NCBI RefSeq assembly: GCF_949987535.1
Contig: NC_080075.1
Span: 45,691,536 to 45,755,535, forward strand
Source: Balaenoptera acutorostrata
Lineage: Eukaryota > Chordata > Mammalia > Artiodactyla > Balaenopteridae
DNA length: 64,000 nucleotides
Reading direction: 5' to 3'
Below, one piece after another: positions 10,366 through 21,635 of this stretch (position 1 is the stretch's first letter; each line of letters starts with the position of its first letter). The position numbers and the translations under genes were made by a program. The notes under the pieces were generated by a model. It did not search any database. It saw only the letters and a list, made by a program, of their open reading frames with translations, and was not told the origin of the DNA.

Positions 10366-10960
10366 TAATACGGTTAAGAGCTCAGGCTCTGGAGTTTGAC
10401 CGCTGGGTTTTCAGCCATGGTTCTACAACTTATTAACCGTGGGACCTTAGGGAATGTTAAGGACTGAATGTTCTTGTACCCTCAAAATTCATATGCTGAA
10501 GTCCTAACTCCCAGTGTGGCTGTGTTTGAAGATGGGACCTCTAAAGAAGTAATTAAGTTTAAATGAGATCATATGGGTGAGGCCTTGGTCCAATAGGCTT
10601 AGGGTCTATATAAGAAGAGACACCTGAGAGTTCCCTTTTCCCTCTCCACCTGTCTAGGATTCAGCAAGAAGGCAGCTATCAGCAAGTCAAAAAGAAAGCC
10701 CTACCTCAAACTGAAGCAGCCGGAACCTTGATCTTGGACTTCTAGCTTCCAGAACTGTAAGAAAATAAATTTCTGCTGTTTAAGCCACCCAATCTAAGGT
10801 GTTTTGTTATAGTAGCCTAAGAAGACTAATACAGGAAAATTATTTAATTCTTGGTGCCTTAGTTCCCTTACTGTAAAATGAAGGTAACAAATAGGCCCAC
10901 TTCCTAGTGTTGCTTTGATGAGCTGAGTGTAAGAAGCTCAACTAATGTTAGTTATTCATA
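10366..10960 (+). mobile_element. MIR SINE interrupted by an MLT1 LTR
   Basis: The left part (10,366-10,454) has the MIR head (ggttaagagctcaggctctgg, then acttattaaccgtgggacc). The right part (10,834-10,960) resumes with ttaattcttggtgccttag, ccttactgtaaaatgaaggt and ctagtgttgctttgatgag. The two halves join correctly if the LTR between them is removed. Confidence 0.8.
10455..10833 (+). mobile_element. Solo MLT1 (ERVL-MaLR) LTR inside a MIR
   Basis: Starts TG, ends CA. It has the MaLR order: 'tcaaaattcatatgctgaag', 'gatcttggacttctagcttcc', 'aactgtaagaaaataaatt', 'gtttaagccacccaatct'. It is flanked by ggaa at 10,451-10,454 and 10,834-10,837, a remnant of a 5-bp duplication. No internal region. 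Being inside a MIR, it is the younger of the two. Confidence 0.85.
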
Positions 10961-11552
10961 TTATAATTATTGAGAATGCAGTTTACTGTTGTCTTTATGT
11001 ATCTAGAATGAGCTAATTTTATTTGGTGAATGAGTGTTTTTTTTTTAATGAATTAAACTCATTAGGTATAAGTATTTATACTTATTTTGTATTTGGAAGA
11101 ATGTATATGAACCTGAGACAGATTTAAAGCTTTGTCAAAGAATGCTAAAAAGAGAGGTCTGTGGAATGTAAGAAGAGTAAATTAAACAAATTTTTTTTGA
11201 TGTGAATTCTGACTTTTTTCGAAGGTGTGACTCGAATGTGACCAGACAGACTTAGGTGAATATTGTTTTGAAATTTTCAAGGCTCTTAAACTGTACCTTA
11301 GATAACTAAATGCAAATTGTTAGTCTGAGATCTTTTCTCAGACAATGACAAGGAGAAAAACAAAAGTATAGACTATATGGTTCATTTAAATATTTTAGCC
11401 CCAAACCTCAATCTGATGTTTTGACTGCAACGAGCTCTTTTAGTGTCCTGGAGACAGAGATTCAGTCAATTTAGCAAAGCAAAGGTCAAGTCAATTATTT
11501 GTTGTCCTAGAGAGGAAATTGAGTAATTGATTTAGTTAATATTATATTTCTT
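10961..11552. other. No recognised feature
   Basis: AT-rich sequence. No gene or repeat seen. Confidence 0.4.
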
Positions 11553-11880
11553 GGGCTTCCCTGGTGCCACAGTGGTTAAGAATCCGCCTGCCAATGCAGG
11601 GAACACGGGTTCGAGGCCTGGTCCGGGAAGATCCCACATGCTGCGGAGCATCTAAGCCCATGTGCCACAACTACTGAGCCTGCGCTCTAGAGCCTGCAAG
11701 CCACAACTACCGAAGCCCGCGTGCCTAGAGCCCGTGCTCGGCAACAAGAGAAGCCACCGCAATGAGAAGCCTGTGCACCGCAACAAAGAGTAGCCCCTGC
11801 TCGCTGCAACTAGAGGAAGTCCACACTCAGCAACAAAGATCCAGTGCAGCCAAAAATAAATAAAAATAAATAAATTTTAA
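11553..11880 (+). mobile_element. CHR-2 SINE, long older subtype
   Basis: Starts gggcttccctggtg. It has the tRNA-derived head with a B-box-like ggttcgaggcc, then the unrelated 3' half with 'gcctagagcccgtgct' and a tail of AAATA repeats. The flanks share a near duplication (attatatttctt before, aatatatttctt after). This copy carries the longer middle portion (two 'ccacaactac' blocks) seen also at 17,671, 38,247 and 56,037. Confidence 0.93.
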
Positions 11881-12784
11881 AATATATTTCTTTAATCTGG
11901 TAATGCCTGTGAGTTTTAGACAAAATCTCAATGAAATCCGAATTTTTCTTCCTACTAGTTAATACCTCAACACATTGACATATGTCATTTTATAGACAAA
12001 TTGCTTACTGCAGTAGGTTCTTTAATAAAGTGTTCGGGACCTAGAATTGAAAGTAGATGTGCTTGTATGGGGTGGGCAGGAATGGGGGGTGGGGAGGAGT
12101 CAACTGTCTTCAGATATTTGACTGACTGATCTAACAAAGTTTCTACTCTTCCTAAAAAAATTCCTAGGTTGTTGCTGCTGGCTTTGAGGGCAGAATGCAA
12201 TTCTTATAAGAAAATAAGAAACTCGATGGTACAGGAAGAATATTGATAAAAAATCAGAGATAAGGTAGGTAAAGCAGATTTCTCTGAAAAAATATCTCTT
12301 TTTAAATCATGTCTCTCCCTCTTAATTACCAAATCTGGTTATTTAGAGGTAGTATAAGAAGAAAGTAGGAGAGAGATGGTGAATACAGAATTTCATTTTC
12401 ATCAGTAAATAAGTTGTATGTGTCTATTTACATGTTTTACTGTAATCTTATAAAACTGGGGCTTAGTAGCAGGAAATTCTATAATGAATCATAAATATAA
12501 TAGTATTTTAATAGTATAAATTGTATTCTCATGATGCTTATAATAGAATACTAAAGTCTTTTAATAAGCTCTAGAAAAACCTTAAATGTAAAACCAAGTA
12601 ATGAAAAACTATAGGTTTAAAATAAAACACTTTGTAATAATGTAATGTTTGGCATCTTAATTAAGTTATCTGAACTTTTATAAGTTCAGTGTGTAATTAT
12701 ATAATTCCTTTGCCTAGGAAAAAGATAATTTTTTTTTAAGGAATATTTATTGTGTGCTTATTACATGTCAGACATTGCTGGCAT
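11881..12784. other. No recognised feature
   Basis: AT-rich, no gene or repeat consensus seen. A weak L2-like phrase (atttattgtgtgcttattac) lies at about 12,747. Confidence 0.4.
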
Positions 12785-13105
12785 TTTTTATTTTTATTGG
12801 AGTATAGTTGCTTTATTTATTCTGTTAGTTTAGCATATATGTGGAATCTAGAAAAATGGTACAGATGAACCAGTTTGTGAGGCAAAAATAGAGATACAGA
12901 TGTAGAGAACAAACGTATGGACACCAAGGGGGGAAAGCAGGGGTGGGGGGTGGGATGAATTGGGAGATTGGGATTGACATGTATACACTGATGTGTATAA
13001 AATTGATGACTAATAAGAGCCTGCTGTATAATAAATAAATAAAACAAAATTCAAAAAAATATAGAAATGCAAAAACAAATATTCTGTTAGTTTATACTTT
13101 ACATA
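12785..13105 (-). mobile_element. Old L1 3' UTR fragment split by a younger L1
   Basis: 'attggagtatagttgcttta' followed by 'ctgttagttt' is a reversed L1 3' terminus. It is cut by the short forward L1 at 12,833-13,080 and resumes briefly after it. Confidence 0.55.
12833..13080 (+). mobile_element. Very short L1 3' end insertion
   Basis: Contains only L1 3' UTR (catatatgtggaatctag, 'aaatagagatacagatg', 'gagcctgctgtataataaat') and an A-rich tail. It is bounded by the 14-bp duplication attctgttagttta at 12,819-12,832 and 13,081-13,094. A G-rich block at 12,928-12,954 could fold as a G-quadruplex. Confidence 0.85.
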
Positions 13106-13114
13106 CAACATTCA

Positions 13115-13416
13115 TTTTTTTTAATTTTATAAAAATTTATTTTATTTATTTTTGGCTGAGTTGGGTCTTCGTTGCTGTGTGCAGGTTTTCTCTAGTTGTG
13201 GCGAGTGGGGGCTACTCTTCGTTGCAGTGCGTGGGCTTCTCATTGCGGTGGCTTCTCTTGTTGCGGATCACGGGCTCTAGGTGCGTGGGCTCAGTAGCTG
13301 TGGCGCGTGGGCTTAGTTGCTCCACGGCATGTGGCATCCTCCCCGACCAGGGCTCAAACCCGTGTCCCCTGCATTGGCAGGCGGATTCTTAACCACTGCG
13401 CCACCAGGGAAGTCCC
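13115..13416 (-). mobile_element. CHR-2 SINE
   Basis: Full copy reading from a T-rich tail through 'gttgggtcttcgttgctgtg' to 'gcgccaccagggaagtccc'. Flanks are similar (aacattcatttt before, agcattcagtttt after), an eroded target duplication. The translated frame here (71 codons) is not a gene. Confidence 0.93.
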
Positions 13417-13429
13417 AGCATTCAGTTTT

Positions 13430-13575
13430 GACAGGTCTTCTGGAGGCTGCAAGTCCAAGATGAAGGTGTCAGCAGCATAGTTCCTCCTGAGGCCTCTCTC
13501 TTTGGTGTGCAGACGGCCGCTCTCTTAATGTGTCTTCACATGACCTTCCCTCTGTGGCCGCACTTCCCTGATGAC
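13430..13575 (-). mobile_element. MLT1-type LTR fragment
   Basis: 'ttctggaggctgcaagtcc', 'tgtgcagacggccgctctc', 'gtgtcttcacatgaccttcc' are the reversed middle of a MaLR LTR. The rest of the LTR is absent or unrecognisable. Confidence 0.65.
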
Positions 13576-14735
13576 TCCAAAAGACAATTCTTAAAACGTT
13601 CTTTCTCACTTAAGTTATTATGAATAAGAAAATATTAATGTACTTTATATGCACTCTTAAGTAGTGCATAGGCAGGGACAGAGAGAAAATTAGAAAACTT
13701 TTAAAAAAATGCATGCTAAAAAGTGAAGTAAAAGCTGTTTTGTATTGAATTCCCACCCAAAGATATCTGAGAAAGAAGTAACTAATATATCCAGTTTTTA
13801 AATATTGCTTTAGGAATAGTTTTATTTGCTGGAAAATAGTGAAAAGATAAGGAACAATATATTTCTCAGTAAACTGAGAGAGTATATTTGACTGCAAGCT
13901 TTTAGTATCTACAAATGCTGTTTAAAGAGGATATTAATATCCGTTAATGTCTCCCAAGCAGAGCAAAGCAAATCAATGGGAAAAATATTAAAGCTAAGAA
14001 CATTTGGTAAAGTGGCTGTTTTCAAAATAAATATTATAAATCAATAGCTTTATCAGTAATAAACGTTAAAAAGAACAAAAAATTACACTGAAGTTGTAAA
14101 ATATGAAATTTCTAGTAATAATCTCAACAAAATTTGTCATACAAACAAATTTGAGACCTATGGAGGAAATAAGTAAAAGACTATTTTTTCCTCTTTTGTA
14201 TCCCTAATGCTTTGAATAGTGCTGGACTCAGCCCATGAAATATTTGTCAAATAGCTAATGAATCAACCTTGTGGAATACATAGAAAATAGTTTGGGAAAT
14301 GCTTTTATGATGTAAAAATATTACAGTGTTGACATTAAATGTATATATACATATATAATGAATATGTATGTATATATGTTTGTGTGTGTTTTCTATTAAA
14401 TGAATATTATTTTTAAAATTGCACCCAGCATTCTACATAACAGAGAAATAATAGAGGCATGTGATTCTAGTATTTAATCAGATAGTCAAGGGTTGCAGAT
14501 TTATTTTTTTCTTTTTTTACTTATTTTGCTCCTGAATTTTAATCCCTAGTTGTTATATACTCTAGTTTCTGGAAATATAAGGCCAGAATTCTGAATTACA
14601 ATAAAAATAATCAAACAGAAGCACTTGTACACACATGCATGCACACATACATAAACACACCCTACAGTCAACCAGTCAACCAAAGAACAAAACCTAGTGT
14701 CTCAGTTCAAAGTCATATCATGTTTCATCCAACTA
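13576..14735. other. No recognised gene; AT-rich runs
   Basis: AT-rich sequence. TA/TG-rich run at 14,338-14,390. No other identifiable feature. Confidence 0.4.
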
Positions 14736-14738
14736 CCC

Positions 14739-14812
14739 ATCCATTGATCCATTGATCCATTGATCCATTGATCCATCAGTCCATTGATCTATTGATCCAT
14801 TGGTCCATCCAT
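14739..14812 (+). repeat. 8-bp minisatellite (ccattgat)n
   Basis: About nine units of ccattgat, the first five nearly perfect and later ones with single substitutions (ccatcagt, ccattgatct), grading into ccat units on both sides. Likely grown from a (CCAT)n microsatellite. Confidence 0.9.
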
Positions 14813-15920
14813 CCCTACATGCATACATAAAATTAAGTTTATTGACCTCTATAGATATAAACTAGTATTAGCAACCTGTTTCAGTAAAGGAAACATAAAA
14901 GGTAATCATAGAAAGAGTAGAAAAAATAGAGTACTGCAGTGAAAGTCTAGGAAAAGAAGTGTTTCAAGGAGCTGGGAGGAGTGTGTGGGGATGATACAGA
15001 GGGATTATGTCTTGGTAGTATTCTTTTAGATTCATTGCTTAGGATGCTACTGATGAATTCCAAGATCGCAGTTTTAGTAGGTTCATTAAGTACAAGCCAA
15101 ATTCAGTTAGATTGAAAGTAAGTGTGGTGAGAAGGAAGTAAGGAGTTGAAGGTGTGGCATCCTTATCAGTACCACTCTTAGGACTAGGAAAGAGTGGCTC
15201 CTGCTCTCAGACCTGCATTATAAAAGGACACACACATAACAAGCACACAGACTCACATGTTTATTAAAGAACACATGGGCAGTACTGTTATCAGAGATCT
15301 GGAACTCAGAGCTCTTTTAACACATGCAATGAACCTAAACATATTTCTTGACATACCATTCGGTCTTCAGGGAAATGCTCCTTTTCATCTCTTGCACCAT
15401 GTCTTTGAAACAAAAAGTGACAATGTCTGAATGCCATGAAATTTGTGCATCAGGTTAATGTCAAAATCACCTATACCTTCAAAGTGCAGAAATGATCTGA
15501 GCACCAAAAGTGCTTAGGTAAAAGGATAAAAAATATATATATATATATATTAATTAACTTGTCAAATTCTTCCTCTCACCATGGAAGAATGTTGTAGATT
15601 CTTGCATGACTAAGTATCCTTCGCAGCAGTTCTGAGCTTCTATTCTCTGTTCCTCTGTGTTCCAATTCCTGGTTCGGGAGCCACTCAAAAATAGTACAGA
15701 ATTTGTAGCATTTGCATGGCAGCTGAGAATCAGTTTGTAATGTTAAACAAACCACATTATTACAATGATTTTTAAATTATTTTTACTTTATGTTTTTTGA
15801 TGAAATATATTCAAAATTTGGATGCTTTGAGTACAATAACATTTTACATTTTAATTCTTAGATCATTCCAGTCAGTAGAACAAAAATAACACTATAATAT
15901 TACTTACAAAAACAATTTGT
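14813..15920. other. No recognised gene; one TA run
   Basis: Unidentified sequence with a (TA)n run at 15,531-15,550. Confidence 0.4.
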
Positions 15921-16106
15921 GGGACTTCACTGGTGGTCCAGTGGTTAAGACTTTGCTTTCCAATGCAGAGGGTGTGGGTTCGATCCCTGATCAGGGAGCT
16001 AAGATCCCACATGCCTCAGGGCCAAAAAACCAAAACATAAAACAGAAGCAATATTGTAACAAATTCAATAAAGACTTCAAAAATGGTCCACATTAAAAAA
16101 AAATTG
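15921..16106 (+). mobile_element. CHR-1-like SINE
   Basis: tRNA-derived head (gggacttcactggtggtcc, B-box-like ggttcgatccc) followed by a tail unlike CHR-2: 'aattcaataaagacttcaaa' then 'tggtccacatta' and poly(A). This 3' part identifies the older CHR-1 type. Confidence 0.8.
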
Positions 16107-17129
16107 TGATTTTGATGAAATAAAGGCAAAAATATTTTGGAATATACTCTGTGAATTAGGTATGCCTTTGTCTGTTACACGTCCACACATTGCAAGCTCA
16201 GCAAGAGAATGCCCAGACACATACAATATTTATTAAATTCTATCATCTTTGATATTTTGATAATTTCAGTCACATAAAAACCATAGTTTTATCAATATTT
16301 TTCCATTTAAAAAAGTCATGAAGGTAGATTTGTCAGAGAAGAAGAAAACATTTTTATTTAGCAGTATGTTAGCTTGGTTTATAACTTTTAAATATTTAGA
16401 CATATGGTTTGTGGGCTTCATTTGTACTCTTGCTTTGGGTCTTGTAAATTTTAGGGGTGGGTCTAGTGTGAATATATTCTTGAATATTTGTTCACTTACA
16501 TAGTTTCTTAAGATAAATTTATAAAATAGAATTACAAAGTCAGAGAGAGACCTTTTTTGTGAACATTTAGATTTGTAATGATTTCATAGCAAAAGCCCCT
16601 TTAATAAATGAAAATATTATTTATTGAGTACTGTTTACTACCCTTGTATCAGAACATCCCTCGTAATTTTGTTATTGAATGTGTAAGTTATTACAGTGTT
16701 GCAAAATTCTGCAGAACTATTGCAGAGGCCCTGAAGAGGCAGAGAGGAAATCAGAGGAGAGCTGGGGAGGTACAGGGCAGCTGGAGGAGGCTTTCTTTGG
16801 GTTCAGATTTTATCCGTGATCTCTGTGCTGCAGTTTAGTTACAAGCCAAGCGTCCCTCAGCCTGGAAATTTGGTGGTGGGCTCCGTGGGTCATATACATT
16901 CTTCAAAACAAATGGCATTTTGAAAGACTATACACAAATACATTTTTTGTTACAAAATATAAATCAGAAAATTTATGAAAGAATGGGGAGAATGATAATT
17001 GCCTACAGTCATATATTGAGAGAAAAATTGCTATAGTATTGATACTTTTGTATATATATTTTCAGACTTATATGTATGTGATTTTATATATATTTAAATG
17101 TGTATATATAAATATCTATATACACACTT
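16107..17129. other. No recognised gene; AT-rich run
   Basis: Unidentified sequence. A TA-rich run lies at 17,047-17,125. The frames at 16,318-16,503 and 16,608-16,838 have no family resemblance. Confidence 0.4.
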
Positions 17130-17560
17130 TTAAAATTTATCCCCCATTTAATATACTGTGAACATCTATCCACGTCAGTACATATCTAAGGTTGCATTGC
17201 ATTGGTATATGAATATACCTTAATATATTCATTTATAATTTATGTCACATTCTTAAACATCTAAGATGTTTTTGCTTCCATAAATAATCCCAAGACAAAT
17301 ATGTCTGTACGTAAATCTTTAGAATCTTGTCCATTTATTACTTTAAAGCATGTTCTGTGAAGTGGAATTACGGATTTTAAAATAAATACACGTTAAAGCT
17401 TTTGATAGATATAGTCAAATAACTCTCCACAAAGGGTATATGTATTTTACCCTGAAGTATATGAAAGTGATTAATTCCTCAATTCACTGTTGTTATTTTG
17501 TTTTTACTTGTTACCGGTCTCTATGACAATGCAAATAATTTTTGTTTTATTGTGTATGGT
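17130..17560 (-). mobile_element. Old L1M fragment (ORF2 3' part)
   Basis: Reversed ORF2 3' landmarks appear in order: 'gaacatctatccacgtcag', 'ttgcttccataaataatcc', 'tgaagtggaattacggatt', 'aaataactctccacaaaggg'. Very diverged. Confidence 0.6.
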
Positions 17561-17670
17561 TGCAAAATAATTTAGATAAGCTTTCATATATTTATGGACA
17601 GTGCATTTATTTGTGAATTGTTTGTTCATATAATTTCCATATTATTGTTTGATGTCTTCAAACTGTTCTT

Positions 17671-18028
17671 TTTTTTAAAAATTTATTTATTATTTTATAT
17701 TTATTTTTGGCTTCGTTGGGTCTTCGTTGCTGCGTGGGGGCTTTCTCTAGTTGCGGTGGGGGGGCTACTCTTCGTTGCAGTGTGCAGTCTTCTCATTGCA
17801 GTGGCTTCTCTTGTTGCGGAGCACGGGCTCTAGGCACGCGGGCTTCAGTAGTGTGGCATACAGGCTCAGTAGTTGTGCCTCGTGGGCTCCAGAGCACAGG
17901 CTCAGTAGTTGTGGCACACGGGCTTAGTTGCTCCACAGCATGTGGGATCTTCCTGGACCAGGGCTCGAACCTGTGTCTCCTGCATTGGCGGGTGGATTCT
18001 TAACCACTGCGCCACCAGTGAAGTCCCA
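17671..18028 (-). mobile_element. CHR-2 SINE, long older subtype
   Basis: Full copy between duplications aaactgttctt at 17,660-17,670 and 18,029-18,039. Ends 'gcgccaccagtgaagtccc'. It is longer than most copies because of an extra block of the 'caggctcagtagttgtg' kind in the middle. Confidence 0.95.
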
Positions 18029-18039
18029 AAACTGTTCTT

Positions 18040-18550
18040 ATATATACACCTTATACAGAAAAAAATACTAAAGCTTTGTCTCAATTTAACAACATTTAGA
18101 AAACTATTTATTGACCAATACTCTGTTTAGTGGAGGGCACTAAATAGACACATTGAACAAAATAAACATGATGGCTGAGCTGAGTGACTTATTTTAATGA
18201 TCAAGCCAAGGAAGATAGAAGAAAAGGAAAGATGGTCTTCACACCCAGAAAGCTGTTTTAACCAAGACAGATAGTGATAGCATTCACATTGCTTCAGTGC
18301 AAGAAATCTGGCTCCATAATTCATATTGCTGTGTTTTCCATTTTTTGCTTTATATTAATTTATTACAAGTATAAATTTAATGAACACATTTAAAAAATTC
18401 AAATAGTATTAAGCAGCTTATAACTGAAAGAAACAGTATACCCTGCCCTGTTCCTCCTCATCCTCTAAACGACTGTACAGAAGCAGCCACTTTTATCATT
18501 TTTAGTTACTGGAACATATATTTGCCTGTATATTTGTAAGTAATATATTT
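18040..18550. other. No recognised feature
   Basis: AT-rich sequence without identifiable gene or repeat. Confidence 0.4.
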
Positions 18551-18564
18551 AAACATATATTTTT

Positions 18565-18884
18565 AAAAATATACGTATGTTATCTTTTTTTTTTAAAATT
18601 ATTTATTTATTTATTTATTTTTGGCTGTGTTGGGTCTTCGTTTCTGTGTGAGGGCTTTTTCTAGTTGCGGCAAGCGGGGGCCACTCTTCATCGCAGTGCG
18701 CGGGCCTCTCACTATCGTGGCCTCTTTTGTTGCGGAGCACAGGCTCCAGACGCGCAGGCTCAGTAATTGTGGCTCACGGGCCCAGCTGCTCCGCGGCATG
18801 TGGGATCTTCCCAGACCAGGGCTCAAACCCGTGTCCCCTGCATTGGCAGGCGGACTCTCAACCGCTGCACCACCAGGGAAGCCC
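18565..18884 (-). mobile_element. CHR-2 SINE, younger subtype, with an unusual tail
   Basis: Body from 'ggctgtgttgggtcttcg' to 'caccaccagggaagccc'. The 14-bp duplication aaacatatattttt occurs at 18,551-18,564 and 18,885-18,898. Between the left duplication and the oligo-T tail lie about 20 extra bases (aaaatatacgtatgttatc) that are not part of the SINE consensus. Confidence 0.92.
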
Positions 18885-18979
18885 AAACATATATTTTTTG
18901 ATCTTCAAATTTTAGATATTATAAATCAATTTCATGTTAAGAAAGGCTTTAGCTTTGTTACACTAAGTCTCTCTCTTAT

Positions 18980-19012
18980 ACACGCACACACACACACATA
19001 CACACACACATT
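18980..19012. repeat. (CA)n microsatellite
   Basis: Interrupted CA run (cgcacacacacacacatacacacacaca). Confidence 0.9.
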
Positions 19013-19099
19013 AAACACCTACCTTTCTCCTCCTATATTTCTCAAAATTATAATTTTTGTTTAAGTCATTGTTCTTAGTTTCTAATATGTAACTGTTGC

Positions 19100-19312
19100 C
19101 TGAGATTTCTCAGTCTCAGCACTGTTGACATTTCAGCTGGATAATCTTTATTGTGAGGGGCTGTCACGTGCATTATAGGGGTGTTTAGCAGCATCCCTGA
19201 CATCTACCCACTAGATGCCAGGAACACATCCTAGTTGTGGTAACCAAAAATATCTCCAGACATTGCCAGATATCTCCTGGAGGACAAAATTGCCTCTGAT
19301 TGAAAACCACTA
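19100..19312 (-). mobile_element. MER5A DNA transposon (hAT-Charlie)
   Basis: 'cagcactgttgacatttcag', 'tgtttagcagcatccctgac', 'ctagatgccaggaacac', 'ccagacattgccagat', and the end 'gattgaaaaccacta' follow the reversed MER5A consensus. It is a nonautonomous element and carries no gene. Confidence 0.9.
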
Positions 19313-19970
19313 ATTTCATCTTATAAATGATGATCCATGTTATTATGTATTGTTCACCGCTGAAATTACATGTCATACAATTATTTTACTGTCTTTTCAT
19401 ATAAATTTTGTTTATATTGGAGTTAATAACTGCATTATGTGTGTGTCTTTGCTTCATTATATATGTAAATTCACTGACAGAATTATAAGACACCTCTTAA
19501 TATGTCAAAGACATCTGTTAACCTGTCAGTTCAGTTTTCTCTGGGACGTACCTCTATCCTGCTCCAGGATGGACTGGTTGCTTTCAGTCAGATATATTAC
19601 TGTCATCTTGCACCTTCTCTTTGTCATACTAAGAATTTCCTTTGCCTCGCTAATCTGATAAAGCCCTGGATTCATATGTATTGGTTATAAATTGTACTTG
19701 GCTGCTTATAAAAGACACAAAACAACAGTGGCTTTCACAGCAATAAATTAACTTTTTGCTAATATAAAAGTAGTAGAGAGCTAGTTCTGTGCAGTTATGG
19801 CGGCTCCAAAAGTCATTAGGGATCCTGACTGCTTTCTTTCTGTTACACCATGCTCATGCACGGTCCTGATGGTCAAAAAGTGTCTGCTGGATCACAGCCA
19901 TCACATCTGCACTCAAAGCAGGAAACAGGAGGAGGAGGTGGGGAGAAGATAGAAAGGGTTCTTGTATAAA
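19313..19970. other. No recognised feature
   Basis: The open frames here (19,350-19,690) overlap in different frames and show no family resemblance. Confidence 0.4.
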
Positions 19971-20286
19971 ATTTGGTTTGCTTTTATAGAAAATTTTATG
20001 TTAGAAATCATGTTTTCTTAGATTAAAATATTGAAACCATTCCCTCAATGTCTTCCGGCTTTCAGTGTTGCTACTGAGAAGTCACAAATTATTTTGATTC
20101 CTGATTCTTTGTGGTCATTTTTTTTCCCCCTCTAGTTGCTTTTAGAATCTTTCCTTTATCCTTACTGTTTTTAAATTTCATGACAGTCATCTTGGTTTGG
20201 ATCTTTTTCATTCAATTGTGCTGGACACTTGGAGGAGGTTTTCAATTTGGAAACTCAATTTCTTTTGGACAATTTTCTTATATTTC

Positions 20287-20357
20287 CTTTTTAAAAAATT
20301 TATTTTTTCTCATTTAAAAAATTAGAAAAATTTTATTGAAGTTTAGTTGATTTACAG
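20287..20357 (-). mobile_element. 71-bp L1 3' end insertion
   Basis: 'ttttattgaagtttagttga' then 'tttacag' is the reversed extreme 3' end of an L1, with an A/T tail to its left. The repeated word tatatttc flanks it at 20,279-20,286 and 20,358-20,365, and the old L1 text reads on across the gap. Confidence 0.7.
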
Positions 20358-20928
20358 TATATTTCTTCGATAATTTACTCCCCTCTACTTTTTTTATGTT
20401 TTGATTCTGGATATTAATTCTCTAATTCATTGAATGCTGGAATACTTGGATTGATCCTATAATTTTCTCTTTTTCTTTTCCTCTCTTTTATTTTTCAGTT
20501 ATTTTCTTTTTGGTTCTGTGCTTCTGATAATTTTTTCAATTTTATCTTCAAACCCCTCTCTTGAATTTTTTATTTCTGCTGTCCACTTATATTTTCTTGC
20601 TTGTTCTCTGTTTCTGTTTTATAGCAATCTCTTTTTACATCCTGATTTCAATAACTTCTCTCTGAGACCATTAATGATAAAGTGTTAGTATTTTCTTCTG
20701 CTTCTCCAAGGTGCCTTTTTCCTGTTTGCTTATTTTCTTTTCTATTTTCATTAAGGGATATTCCTCAGATATCTTGTAATGCTTTGATAGTCTATTTCTC
20801 TTTAAGAGTGGGGTGCTTAATGGGTAATTAGAAGCTCTGTACAGAGCTCATCATCTTCGTATAGCACTGTTTGGTAGGGACTTCGCCATTTCATAGGGAA
20901 AAGTCCAAAGTTAATATCTGTGGATATG

Positions 20929-21022
20929 TTTTTTTTCCAGTTTTATTGAGACATAATTGACATATAACATTGCATGAGTTTAATGTGTATGACATAATGA
21001 TTTCATGTATGTATATTGTGTT
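20929..21022 (-). mobile_element. Short old L1 3' UTR end
   Basis: 'ccagttttattgagacataa' then 'ttgacatataacattgcatg' is the classic reversed L1 3' terminus of an older L1 class. Confidence 0.8.
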
Positions 21023-21635
21023 TTCTAGTTCTGATCAAACTCCCTGTGGAAGACTGTTCTAACCCACTGCCCAGGGGAGGGATTTAAACTTGACTATTAG
21101 CATTCTGGGAGTGGAGCATGAGAAGTGGAATGCAAACCTCCTTTAAGGATGTGTAATTGAATTAATTTTTCTGTTTTCAAAATGGCATTATATCCCTGCC
21201 CTCATTTGTACAGCCTCAAATCCACAGGTTCTTAAGTTCAAATTTTCCAGAAACTTTACTCCAGATGGTATGATAGGGGAGCAGATCTGAGGATCTAAAT
21301 TCTCTTTATAAAGACTTCCAACAAGTTCTCCCTTTTTCAGACCCATCTTCTCCTTCTTCCTACATACCTGCTTACTCCAATTACTGAGCTTCTAGAGATT
21401 GTCTGGCTGGAATTGGTTTCAGATGTCTTCCTTACTAGAACAGTTACCACTCATGAATCTTATTTTCATCTTCTACATCTTTATTGATGCATCTTGTATG
21501 CTCTAATTAACTCTTTCATTTGCTTTGCCCTTGTCTTTTATCTGTTTTTATTAATTTATGTACATTTTGGTAGTATTCTTGGAGGCTGAAGATAAATAAG
21601 TATGTTCAATCTGCCATGTTTATCAGTTTCCATTC

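Larger units (their letters stand above)
19975..21635 (-). mobile_element. Old L1M 5' half: ORF1 remnant and leader
   Basis: On the minus strand the part near 20,040-20,090 recalls the ORF1 C-terminal domain (the stretch before 'QARREW' in L1 proteins). The part near 20,470-20,600 recalls the ORF1 coiled coil, rich in Glu and Lys. Further right the sequence fits an old L1 5' leader ending near 'caatctgccatgttta' at about 21,615. All frames are broken. Two short reversed L1 3' ends are inserted in it (20,287-20,357 and about 20,929-21,022). Confidence 0.55.

Noticed and set aside
14739..14812. Possible CRISPR-like regular repeat
   Set aside because: Units are 8 bp and directly adjacent, with no spacers. 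It is a minisatellite in mammalian DNA.
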